Shown here: positions 49,712 to 60,246 of the stretch, piece by piece | Position numbering within the stretch: position 1 is the stretch's first letter | Layout of the letters: each line of letters opens with the position of its first letter | Source: Laetiporus sulphureus 93-53 | Taxonomy: Eukaryota; Basidiomycota; Agaricomycetes; Polyporales; Laetiporaceae | Assembly (NCBI RefSeq): GCF_001632365.1 | Contig: NW_024468539.1 | Span: forward strand, 277,348-341,347 | Length of the DNA stretch: 64,000 nucleotides | Reading direction: 5' to 3' | Translations under genes and position numbers: made by a program | Notes under the pieces: generated by a model | Databases searched by the model: none | Told to the model about the DNA's origin: nothing | Seen by the model: only the letters and a program-made list of their open reading frames with translations

Positions 49712-50149
49712 CTACTCCGGAATCTGATTATGGAAGATGTTTGAAAAAGAAGACCACAGCCACATCCACATCCACGATGATGATCACAATCCTTATAAGT
49801 GAGGTTGCAAACTTCTTTATGTCTAAAAGCGATTGACCAAGGTGCTTATTAGGACCTTGGGATCCTGATTTGGGAGGAGGTTGAGAGTTGCTCGCCGGAA
49901 AGGAAACTGGGCGCTATTTATAGAAAAGGATCCACGCCATGTGATAACGTATGACTAAGGTGAAACAGAAACAAAAATAGATGAAACAGAAACATGAAAC
50001 GTCCACGACACGCGAGGTGCTCGATCACAGCCACTTCCCTTATAGGGCTAGTACACAAAAGCTGCAGCGGTGATTCACAGGTTCTTCGTTCTGCACTACG
50101 GCTCAGGAAGTTTCATCTCTCGCGAGGTCGCAACGAGTTTATCAATGCT

Positions 50150-50472
50150 CAGAGGTATTGCTCGTATGAGTACTGGACATAGAGACTACTGACACAAGAC
50201 GCTAGTAATACACATGACGTCAAAAGCCGAAAGCGAATACGAATACACGAGAAGGGAACGCTAAGCAGAAAGCATACAAATACAAGGCAGGCAACCGGTG
50301 CGTGTATGCGAGGGTTTCAAAACACAGGAGAGAGAATGAACGGGAGCGTACAAGTACAGAAGAGAGGCAGTCCAATACGATACAAATACAAGAGAAGTTT
50401 GAGACGTACAAATACAAGTCCAAATCAAGGCGGGATATTCACGTAGAGGGAACGTATGCACAATGCTGGCGC
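50150..50472 (+). repeat. 3'-flank repeat, copy ii (native position)
   Basis: Sequence directly downstream of the Gly/Ser-rich gene stop codon, taken as the parental copy because the gene next to it has signal peptide, intron and both flanks. It contains GATACAAATACAAGAGAAGT, found with few changes in copies i, iii and iv. Confidence 0.65.
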
Positions 50473-51900
50473 TCACAGTCCAACAGAGGCGAGAGAGCCA
50501 ACGGTAGCAGTCGCGCCTCCCGAGTCCGCACCAACCGAGATGAACGGGTCCGAGCCAGAGCCCGAGCCCGAGTTGGAGCCCGAGTTGGAGCCCGAGTCCG
50601 ACGCGGGAGCGACGTTCGCGACGATGAGCGGAGCGGACGAGTCTGAGGAGGAGGAGGGAGTGTCGGCGGGGCCAGGTGTGGGCGCGGGAATGCCGACCGA
50701 GGCGAGGTTGCCGGCAGTGGCGGTTACGCCTGAGTTGTCTGCACCAATGGAGATGAGCGCGTCTGGACCTGATCCAGAGCCGGACGAGGGCGGGGAGGAA
50801 GAGCCTGCGTTGACTACTGCCAGCGGGGCGTTCGCGTCGTTAGAGGAGCCTGAGCCAGAGGTGGGAGAGGCAGCAGGTGCGGTGGGGGCAGGGATGCCGA
50901 TAGAGGCGAGGTTTCCTGCAGTAGCGGTCACGCCTGAATTGTCTGCGCCAACCGAGATGAGCGCGTCTGGACCTGAGCCAGAGCCGGATGAGGGCGAGGA
51001 GGAGGAAGAACCTGCGTTGACGACTGCCAGTGGGGCGTTCGCGTTGTTAGAGGTGCCGGAGCCGGAGCTGGAGCCAGAGGTGGGGGAGGCAGCAGGTGCG
51101 GTGGGGGCAGGGATGCCTACCGAGGCGAGGTTTCCTGCAGTAGCGGTCACGCCTGAATTGTCTGCACCAACCGAGATGAGCGCATCTGGACCTGAGCCAG
51201 AGCCGGATGAGGGCGGGGAGGAAGAACCTGCGTTGACGACTGCCAGTGGGGCGTTCGCGTTGTTAGAGGTGCCGGAGCCGGAGCTGGAGCCAGAGGTGGG
51301 GGAGGCAGCAGGTGCGGTGGGAGCAGCGAGGCCGATGGAGGCGAGGTTGCCTGCAGTGGCGGTCACGCCTGAGTCGTCTGCGCCGACGGAGATGAGCGCA
51401 TCTGGACCTGAGCCAGAGCCGGACGAGGGCGAGGAGGAAGAGCCTGCGTTGACTACTGCCAGCGGGGCATTCGCGTTGTTAGAGGAGCCAGAGCCGGAGG
51501 AGACAGCAGGTGCGGTGGGAGCAGCGATGCCAACAGAGGCGAGGTTGCCCGCAGTGGCAGTTGCACCAGACCCGTCTGCACCGACAGAGATGAGCGCAGC
51601 ATTCGCGTCTCCACCCGAGCCAGAGCCAGAGGAGCCGCCAGAGTCAGTGGAGGAGTTGGGGTCTGCATCGACCACAATCAATGGCGCATTCGCAGCGCTG
51701 CCAGAGCTGCCCGAGCCAGTGTTCGGACCAGCAGTAGGTGCAGCGATCCCGATCGACGCGAGGTTGCCCGCAGTGGCTGTCGCGCCCAAGCCATCTAGGC
51801 CAACAGAGACGAGCGCGTCCCCATCAGAGCCAGAGCCAGAGTCCGTACCAGAACCCGCCACCTGGCCCACACCGACCCTCAGCAGGGGCGCAGAGCCGTC
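50473..51900 (-). repeat. Tandem coding repeats (about 200-bp units)
   Basis: About seven copies of a 195-210-bp unit encode the GAD-x-SG-x-TATAGNLAS module. The four central units, about 50,690-51,480, are the most alike, as expected from recent unequal exchange; the outer units are more diverged. Confidence 0.75.
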
Positions 51901-52876
51901 AGTCGAAGAGGACGAGGAGGGAGCGCCCGCGCTGGCGCCTGATGAGCCTGAGCCTGAACCCGAGCCAGCGCCTGATCCGCCTGTCCCGCCTGCGCTCGAT
52001 CCACCACCATTCCCGCTCCCACTCCCCGTCGTCGACCCGCTGCCCGTACCAGACGTTCCGCTGCCTGTGCCGGACGTCCCGGAACCTGCGCCAGATGCCC
52101 CGCTGCCTGTACCAGATGTCCCGCTCCCTGCACCAGATGTCCCAGAGCCTGTGTTAGACCCAGTCCCACTTGTCTCTCCTCCGCTGCCCGAGCCCAGCGA
52201 TCCGCTGCTCCCAGACGCGCTGCCACTGGTCGATGCGCCAGATCCATTGTCTGCGCTTGGGCCAGAGGGCGTGCCAGAGGACGTGGAGCCCGTTCCCTCT
52301 CCCGATGGGTTCGATCCTACGTTAGAGCCTTCCCCACCGCCAGTGTTCGTGGCCGAGCCTGAACTCGTACCAACGCTCGTCTCCGTGTCCGCACCAGAGT
52401 CAAAGTCAGAGCCACTAGAAGACGCGCCGGAGTTCGTGCTTCCTCCAGATGACCCCGACCCACTCCCGCTGTATCCAGCTCCCGCGCAATACGCGTTCAG
52501 CACTGCAATCGCGCTCGGCGCCGCGTACGGCGCACCGTTCCCGAAGAAGGTCTCCACGTCCTCGAGTGCCGTGTCGCGCTTCGCGAGGGGACTCGCGGTG
52601 ACGGTGACTGTCACAGCAGGGAGCGTTTCCGTCACGGTGACGGTGGCGGTCGTGTCGGATGGGGTGGACGAGAATGGGAATGGGAACAAGGAGGGGCGCA
52701 AGAGGGGGATACCGTAGTGAGGCTGGATCGCCGCTGATGAAGAAGCGAAGGTTAGGGATTGTCAGGTAAGGTCGGAGGGGACAGCTGAACGTACCGGCAT
52801 CGACCCGCGTGCTAATGCATGCGACAAGGACGAGCGCGAGCAGGCGCTTCACGTTGGCGTTGGCGTTCGTCTGCAT
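50473..52876 (-). CDS. Secreted Gly/Ser/Asn-rich repeat protein
   Basis: Two exons (52795-52876 and 50473-52733) give about 780 residues. MQTNANANVKRLLALVLVACISTRVDA is a signal peptide, with the intron right after it. A short non-repetitive part (TATVTVTETLPAVTVTVTAS, ALEDVETFFGNGAPYAAPS, LNAYCAGAGYSG) leads into low-complexity Gly/Ser/Thr sequence. About seven degenerate units of 65-70 residues follow, each with the core ALISVGAD-x-SG-x-TATAGNLASVG. Last residues: TATVGSLASVGL. There is no GPI tail. The opposite strand is also open for 753 codons, but only the minus strand has a signal peptide and splice signals. Probably extracellular or wall-associated; function unknown. Confidence 0.8.
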
Positions 52877-53209
52877 TGTGGTTGGAGTGTTGTCGTGTGA
52901 GTAGTTGATCTTTCGTCGGTCGCGTTGGTGAACGTAAGCAGGTAGGGCGTGTCGAGCAATGTCGGATGCTGAATGAGAAGTACAAGACGAGGACGACTAG
53001 TGACGGAAGAGCCAACGCAGATAGAGAAATGAACTTGCTGTTTGCGCCTCTCTCGCCCATTCACCGCGCCTCATGTACCCCCCGCCCACCCCCTTCACTC
53101 CACAGTGCATGACGCGCCATCCACCTCCATTCACCTGTCTTTGCGTCTCTGCTACCCGTAGACGTGTGCACGCGCATCCTCGCATCTCTCCACCCCCGCT
53201 GACGTGCCT
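52877..53209 (-). promoter_or_regulatory. 5' flank of Gly/Ser-rich gene
   Basis: Promoter and leader region of the minus-strand gene. A near-homologous stretch lies behind the second caspase-like gene at 61,515-61,850, which suggests that it moved together with the gene. Confidence 0.5.
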
Positions 53210-53935
53210 GATCGACCGAGGATGCTGGTGCACGATCGGTGCCTCGGTGCCTGTCCCTGGACCCACAACGCCACGACGGAGCGGAGGCAGATCGCGCTCC
53301 GTGGACCATCGGAGGTGAGTGATCGGTTGGAGCTGTAGGTGATCGGCTGGAGCCGATCATGGTCGATGTCATGATCGAGTGGCGAAAGTGTGGGGGAGTG
53401 GGAAGGATGCGTGACGTCCCGCCGGCACGGATGCTGGTGTGTGCGCTGGGCTGACAGCAGCGTCCGCGTCGGGGTGACGCATGATGCATATGTATGATGC
53501 ATTCATGAGCAAATTGCGGGGTGAGCAGAAGCAAGAATACGTGGCGGGATGTAGGCATTGGGCGCCTTGCCGCGCGCCAGTTTCCACCTCCCGTCTCATG
53601 GTCGCGCACCCTTGGCACCTCTGCATGCTTTGCATCCGCGTGGCTCCCGTCCGATTCGTACGTTCGTACCGGAGTTTGTTTGTCGTCGATTCGTTCATCA
53701 TTGACAGAGGAGTATGCGAAATTCGAATGAAGGAGACAGGCGGCTCATCTCTCCGTTAGTTCTGTCCGAGATGGCGTCTTTAGCTATTCGAACCAAAGGT
53801 GCACCTGACTCGTCATTTGCTGAATGCGCTCATCTCCCTCTCTATATAGCATCCGAGCACGGCATGGCACTCTGTCGGCTGCGGACACGATTATGGTCAT
53901 CGAGCGTAATTAGCTGATCAACAGGGAGCGGGAGA
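53210..53935. repeat. Direct duplication, copy 1
   Basis: Matches 54,430-55,195 in the same orientation. The first part begins TGATCGACCGAGGAT and contains ACGATCGGTGCCTCGGTGCC. The second part (53,695-53,935) is nearly identical between the copies and holds CTCTATATAGCA and AATTAGCTGATCAACAGGGA. No convincing coding sequence. Confidence 0.8.
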
Positions 53936-54289
53936 TCGTAAGGCACGCGTCAGACGTACGCATGCTACTTCATTGAGAGTTACGCGTCATTGGTGTGCCT
54001 GCACTCGGTCGGCTTGGCTGGGGGAGCGAACGAGGTGTGGACAGGAGTGCGGGTGTGCGCTGTACGTGCGCGGACGATAGTCTGGCTTTGCAGAGATTGT
54101 ATTCGATCTCGCTCAGTGGGGGCTGAGTGGGGGCTGGTCTAACCACTGTGTTAATCTAGTTGGTCATCCACTTTGAATTTGGCCGAGTGTTTCTTACACA
54201 GATAGTTCGTGCAGGATGGTCGTGTCTCTCTTTTAGACAGGCCTTCACAGCAGATGCGCAACAACGCGGTATACTTCCAGATCGGGCTA

Positions 54290-54430
54290 TCTGTTCAACA
54301 AACGTCGCCACTCCTTGGCCGCCTCAGTCTAGCGCTTCCTAGGATACCCGAGATACGTCGGTTACAGGTAATACACTGCGTGGCAGTCGTAGTGAACGTC
54401 GCATGCTTGTCGTGTCGGTGACCCCAAGGT
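54290..54430 (-). pseudogene. Remnant of Thr-rich secreted protein gene
   Basis: Minus-strand match to the 3' half of the gene at 62,203-62,553. DLGVTDTTS corresponds to DLGITDTTS, and the bases AGGATACCCGAGATACGTCGG match the codons for the TYPGYPG end. The Thr codons are degraded, and the upstream part is replaced by the 5'-flank duplication starting at a TGATCG. Confidence 0.6.
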
Positions 54431-55200
54431 CCTGATCGAACGAGGACGAAGGTCCACGATCGGTGCCTCGGTGCCTCAGTGCCTGTCCCTGAACCCACAC
54501 CGCCACGACGGAGCGGAGGCAATCGCGCTCCATGGATGGTCGGAGATGAGGACATCAGTTGGGGTTGTAGGTGATCGGCTGGAGCCAGTCATGGTGGTCG
54601 AGGTCGCGAACGATAGACAAGGGAAGGTGCGTGAGTGATGGAAATGTGAGGGAGTGGGGAGGATCGGTGACGTCCCGCCGGCACGGATGCTGGTGTGTAC
54701 ATTGGGCTGACAGCAGCGTCCGGGTCGGGGATGATGCGTGATGCATTGACGAGCAAGTCGCGGGGCATGAGTGAGCAGAAGTGGAGGTGAAGAATATGTG
54801 GCGGGATGTGGTCACTGGGCGCCTTGGCGCGCGCCCGTTTCCACCTCCCGCCTCATGGTCTCGCACTCTGCATGCGTTGCATCCGCGTGGCTCCCGCCCG
54901 ATTCGTAGGTTCGTATACGTCGCGCACCGGAGTTTGTTCGTCGTCGATTCATTCATCATTGGAGAGAGGAGTATGCCAAATTCGAATGAAGGAGACAGGC
55001 GGCTCATCTCTCCGTTAGTTCTGTCCGCGATGGCGTCTTTAGCTATTCGAACTAAAGGTGCACCTGACTCGTCATTTGCTGAATGCGCTCATCTCCCTCT
55101 CTATATAGCATTCGAGCACGGCGTGGCACTCTGTCGGCTGCGGACACGATTATGGTCATTGAGCGTAATTAGCTGATCAACAGGGAGCGGGAGATCGTAC
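54430..55200. repeat. Direct duplication, copy 2
   Basis: Second copy of 53,210-53,935. It differs by small indels and substitutions. It lies between the Thr-rich remnant and the 3'-flank repeat iii. Confidence 0.8.
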
Positions 55201-55399
55201 GGCACGCCGCTAGACGGTGTTTCCGAGGTCGGCGACGCGTCATTTATGGCCGCACTTGTTCTCTCGGAAGAAACACATCGTTTCTATGCGCTTTTATGCC
55301 AGTGCCACAGAGACCCCGATGGGTTTCTGAACAGCTGATCGCGTGCGCGGACGATACTCTAGTTTTGCGGAGATTGTGTTCGACCTCGCTCAAAAGTCG

Positions 55400-55823
55400 T
55401 AGCGGTGATTCATAGGGCCTCCGTCGCGCGCTATGGCTCAGTAAGTTCCACAATAGCAGCTTTCGATTTGTGTCGGGAAGCGCAACAGGTAGAGCGATGC
55501 TCAGAGTTCACATAGAGGTTGTCCGCATTGTACATAGCGCCACTGGTACAAAAAGATGCTAGTGATACACAGGGCATCGCAAGCCGGAAGCAAATACAAA
55601 TACACGCGAAGGGAAGGTTGAGCAAAAAATACACATACAATGCAGGTGATCAGCGCGCGTACGCCGGGATTATGAAAGAGGTAAAGGGGTGGAGAAAGCG
55701 TACAAGTCCAGAAGAGAGGAAGTCAGACACGTTACAAATAAAAGAGAAGTTGGAGACGTACAAATCAAGTCCATATCAAGACGGGATATTCATGTAGATG
55801 GAAAGTACGCACAATGTCGGCGT
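55400..55823 (+). repeat. 3'-flank repeat, copy iii
   Basis: Matches the region downstream of the parental Gly/Ser-rich gene, including GTAGCGGTGATTCATAGG and TACAAATAAAAGAGAAGT. It directly abuts the stop codon of the chimeric RNase III-like gene. Confidence 0.7.
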
Positions 55824-58169
55824 TCATAGCGCAATAGAGGCAAGGGAGTCAACGACAGCAATCACCCCTCCCGGGTCCGCACCCACGGGGATGAGCGCAT
55901 CCGAATCAGAGCCAGATCCAGAGCTCGAGCCCGAATTGGAGCTGGAGCCACGCTCGGGAACGATATTCGCAACGATGAGCGGATCTGATGAGTCTGAGGA
56001 GGTAGTGGAGGAGGAGGAAGTGTCGGCGGGGGCAGGCGTGAACGTAGGGAGGCCACCTGCAGTGGCAGCTACGGCGGAGTTGTCTGCGCTGACGGAGATG
56101 AGCGCTGCGTTCGCACCAGAGTCAGAAGAGCCGGACAATGGAATGGAAGAAGAAGAGCCCGCGTTGACGTCTGCCAGCGGGGCATTCGCGTTGTTAGAGG
56201 AGCCGGAGCCAGAGGCGGGGGAGGCAGCAGGTGCGGTGAAAGCGGCGAGGTTGCCTCCAATGGCAGTCAGGCCTGAGTCATCTGCGCCGATGGAGATGGG
56301 CGAATCTGTACCTGCGCCAGAGCCGAAAGAGGGCATGAAGGAGAAAGAACCCGAATTGCCTACTGCCAGCGTAGCATTCGCGTCGTTAGAAGATCCACAG
56401 CCAGAGGAGGGGGAGGCAGCAGGTGCGATGAAAGCGGCGAGGTTGCCTGCAGTGGCGGTTATGCCTGAGATGAGAGCTGCATTCGCACCAGAGTCGGAAC
56501 CAGTCGTACTGGGGGAGGGAACACCATCAGAGGACGGTGACGCGCCGGATGTGCTTGCGCTGACGACTGCGAGGGGCGAGTTGGCGTCGTTGCCAGAAGG
56601 GCTTGAGCTGGGTGGAGCAGCAGGAGCGGTGGGCGCCGTAAGATCGACGGACGCGAGGTCACCTACAGTGGCAGTCGCACCAGACGCGTCTGCACCGACA
56701 GGGGTGAGCGCAGCGTTCGCGTCTCCGCCAGAACCAGAGCCAGAGGATCCACCAGAGTTAGTGGAAGCAGACGACCCGGCGGAAGAGTCCGCACCTGCAT
56801 CGACCGCAACCCGCGGCGCATTCGCTGCGCTGCCAGAGGAGGTCGAACTTAAAGTGGGTGCAGCGATCTCGACCGATGCGACGTTGCCGGCAGTGGCCAT
56901 TGCGCCCAAGCCATCTACATTTACAGAAACGGGCGCGTCTTCGCCGGAGCCAGAGCCAGCGTCCGCACCAGAACCCGCCGCCTGGCCCACGCCGACCCTC
57001 AGCAGCGGCGCAGAGCCCTCAGTGGAAGAGGAAGACGAGGACGAGGAGGGAGCGCCCGCACGGGCGCTTGATGAACCTGTGCCCGAGCCAGCGCTTGACT
57101 CGCTCGTCCTGCCTACGCTCGATCCACCACCATTCCCGCTCCCACTCCCCGTCGTTGACCCGCTTCCCGTATCATGGACATCGGGAGCGGGATTCGGAGG
57201 GCACTCAAGAGGCGCCCATCCCATCGCGTAGTATGCCTGTCTTGCCGCTTCCTCTTTGGCAAGCTGCTTGCTAGCACCGGAACCTTCGCCTTTGGGGATA
57301 CCGTTCACTGTGTTTCGAAGGTTACTAATCACCGGCCGGAGACAAAGGCGTGCGAGCTACGCACCAACACACTGAACCGTCCAACGCCCAGCATGTGCAA
57401 GGCCTGAAAATTGCGCCGGGTATTCAACAGCCAACCTGCGCTGGTTCGCTGTCTGGTTGAACAGCGGCAAAAACGTAGATTGACGCTTCGCAGGGGCAAG
57501 CGGGTCAATGGGCAACGGCGGCAACGGAGCCGTGGAAGGAGGCAGTGTCGGCGAGCTCATAGGCTCGGTTTTGACTCTCTTGTACGTGTATGGCTCGCCG
57601 CCGGCAGCTGGAACGGGCGATTCGTACTCCGGGTCGATGAGATGCCCGATCCAGTTCTGCACCGTCTCCACCCCATTCTGCACATAGACTGCACCGACAT
57701 ACGAACAGAAGAGCAAACGTGTTTCCTGCGATCCGTCATCGACAATGCGGCATGCGGTGCAGGATAGGCAGGACTCACTATTGGGCTTGTGAGGCTGGCA
57801 AGCGCATCAGGGCTGCAGCGTACTTTCTCTCTGAGCTTGTAGTAAGAGACCCATTTGTTCAGATTCGTCTCCGAGAGGACCTCCATGCGCTGGGACTAGT
57901 CGCGATCGCGACCGATCAGCACGCCGCAGGGCCCTGCAATGCATGTAACGCACCTCGATCTCCTGTGCGTTTATCAACGGTTTCTTATTGAAGAGGGTGA
58001 ACGTCACCGCAGTGTCCATCACCTTCTCACCCAGCATCGATAGGCGTTCGTTGTCACCACAGTCGGACTCTTCGTTAGTCGGGGCTCCAGGGAAGCGCAG
58101 AGACTTGTGGGTAAAGACCTCCAGGATGATGTCGCCACGCAGCTTGGGAACAGGCGGGGGAGCATCCAT
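55824..58169 (-). CDS. RNase III-like / dsRNA-binding protein fused to Gly/Ser repeats
   Basis: Four exons (57954-58169, 57779-57889, 57365-57725, 55824-57307) give 723 residues with all phases consistent. An RNase III-like fold comes first: ILEVFTHKSLRFPG, GDNERLSMLGEKVMDTAVTF, then NKWVSYYKLREKVRCSPDALASL and FCSYVGAVYVQNG. A Pro/Ser linker follows, then a double-stranded RNA-binding domain: FNQTANQRRLAVEYPAQF and GIPKGEGSGASKQLAKEEAARQAYYAMGW. Acidic catalytic residues of true RNase III are not all evident, as in ribosomal L44/MRPL3-type relatives. After MGWAPLECPPNPAPDVHD the frame enters GSGSTTGSGSGNGGGSS, homologous to the secreted repeat protein, and stays open about 440 codons. No signal peptide. 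An upstream non-ATG in-frame extension exists. Confidence 0.8.
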
Positions 58170-58299
58170 GTTGGTGGAGAAGGGACGTGGACGCTTGAGA
58201 CTGGGGGCATGGGAACCTGCCTTCGCTTTTGAAGGATCCGATAAGCCAGCTGAGAAGGGCCACGTGCCTTCTAAAGTTGAGATCGAGAAAGGGTGGTGA

Positions 58300-58585
58300 G
58301 AAACGACAACATACCCTGCGAGGGGGCACGCCACCGACGCGTGTCTCAGACTTCTCTTGTATTTGTAATGTATCGGGCTTCCTCTCCTGTGGACTTGTAT
58401 GCTTTCCTACCTCCTCACCTCTTTCCTGTACGTTGTGACTACCCTCTCCGCATACGCGCAGATTACCTGCCCTGTGTTTGTGCATTTTCTGCTCAGCTTC
58501 CCTTCTCACGTAATTGTATTCGCATTCGGCCATAGCAGGCCCGCTGAACCGAACGATTCCGAAGATCCACCGCTGCAGCTGTTGT
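58300..58585 (-). repeat. 3'-flank repeat, copy iv (inverted)
   Basis: Reverse complement of the 3' flank. On the minus strand it reads ACATTACAAATACAAGAGAAGT, and AGCTGCAGCGGTG at its far end matches copy ii near 50,060. It lies immediately 5' of the RNase III-like gene, so that gene is bracketed by pieces of the same locus. Confidence 0.7.
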
Positions 58586-59239
58586 ATGTTGGGATAAAGG
58601 GCGAGATTCTCTTGTACTCAAAGTTAGTGCATGGGAACAGCCTGGGTCAATTCGACGCAGCTTCTCTGCAGCACTGTCTTGAGGATACCACCGTCGAACC
58701 ACGCATGTCTTCAGAGTGCCAGGAACAAGTGCTTGATCAGACCGGATCTTCCGCTAGGAAGTCGCAACGGGCATCTTGGCAAAAAATAACACTAGCAAGT
58801 CCAGATTACAGACATCGTGCATGTGACTCGAGCGGGCGAACGCAAGCATGCTACCCACACGGCCGCGCATGTGGGCCTGACCCGCTGCCCGTTCCAGCTA
58901 TTCCGCAGTGACAGAGACTCGATGAATGTGAGACGGGTGCTATGCTGCCTGACAGTAGTGAGGCAGCGAAAATTAATAGAGAGAAGGTGGGTGAATATGG
59001 GTAGGCCGAACGGTTGGTGAACATCATTCCTAGCGGCATGTGTGGGCGTGTTCATGGCTGAATGTGCACATGTGAAATAGGGTATCAGGGGAAAGCGAGA
59101 GAGAGAACAATGACGCACGCGTCGTATGTCTTAGATAGCAGTGAATCTTCGTGTTCCTGAGCCACTAACATCGCCATTGAATGTTACTTACCCTGAAACA
59201 ACGGCCGGTCCCAGTCGGGGAAAAATTACACCTGTCACA
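58586..59239. other. Intergenic
   Basis: Short frames only; nothing recognised. Confidence 0.4.
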
Positions 59240-59470
59240 GCCCCGGCTATGCAGACCAGTGCCTATCTTCGTGTGTAAAGCTACAACGCAAGCCAGCATC
59301 TGCCCTCGTTAGCAGAGAACTTGATCGCAAACCGCCGCGTGCTTTTCCAAAGACGCTGCCCGCTGGCACGGCCGCACCATGTATGTGGCTCTGCAGCCAC
59401 AGCATGACATAGCTTGCGTATGGGACCGTGCAAAAGGGAAACACATTTTTGATCAGTCCAGCGAGACCAC
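59240..59470 (-). pseudogene. Ifi6/27-like pseudogene fragment
   Basis: Minus-strand match to 46,700-46,955. WLQSHIHGAAVPAGSVFGKA corresponds to WLQSRTHGAAVPAGSIFARA, and CGLAGLIKN to GFGVLGPIKG. The intron donor (AAAG/GTGCG) has become AAAAATGTG and the acceptor CAG is CAAG, so it cannot splice as the intact gene does. Homology continues past the stop codon, so genomic sequence was copied. Confidence 0.75.
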
Positions 59471-60246
59471 ATCGGAGGAGGATGCGGGGGAGAGCGGTCC
59501 ATGGTAACCGCGCAGGGTAACGATGGCGCGTGAGGCGGGGAGGGCAAGGCAAGCTCGAACTGTGTCCAGGATGGTCACATGTGCGCGTCTAGGACAATTC
59601 AGGTGATGCCCTCAGTTCCCGTTTCGCACAGCCGACGTGTGCGGGCGCGAGGATGTGCTCGCGGCCAGCGGTACATATACTGATCATCTCCCGAGCACGT
59701 TGATCTGATGAGAATTGAATAATACACACGTTGCCAGCAATGCAAAAAGACCGACACCATGGAACATACATTTTGCAACACCTTTGAGTTGGTTTGTAGG
59801 GAAGCAGTGGCTGCAGTATGTCTACAGGGTTCTGGTACTCATGTTAACTCGGCGAATGCCGAAGCCCCAATACTCGACGAACGCCGAAGACCGCAGTGTC
59901 CTATGGCAATCGCGCGTCGCCTTGCAGAAGACTAATGAGGTGTCTCGGTACGGCTTCTCGGACATGCCGGAGGCCGCATCGCAGAGATCCCTGGCAGCTT
60001 CGCAGGTCCAGTCTCCCACTCGTATAAAATGCCTCTGTTACGAGGAGGCGAGCATTCACCGTTCTCCGACGGTCGAACTGTATTTGCAGGCATTGCCAGC
60101 TCTCTAAAGTTCGGGCCTCATCACTACTCGCTCAAATACTAGCGAAACACTATCTTCAAAGACCATTGAGCTCTATCCATCCTTCGCAAAGTTCGAACTT
60201 CGCATTACACCTTCCATCATTGTACGACTCTCTGGTGACAACAGGG
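59471..60246. other. Intergenic upstream of caspase-like copy 2
   Basis: A 130-codon plus-strand frame (59715-60107) shows no motifs. TATAAAATGC at 60,024-60,033 could be a promoter element, about 220 bp before the ATG of the caspase-like copy. Confidence 0.35.

Noticed and set aside
50456..52717. 753-codon plus-strand ORF rich in Pro/Glu, antisense to the Gly/Ser-rich gene
   Set aside because: It mirrors the repetitive codons of the minus-strand gene, which has a signal peptide, an intron and flanks. The plus frame starts in the 3'-flank repeat and has no such signals.
55798..57231. 477-codon plus-strand Pro/Glu-rich ORF
   Set aside because: Antisense shadow of the Gly/Ser tail of the chimeric gene, as at 50,456.
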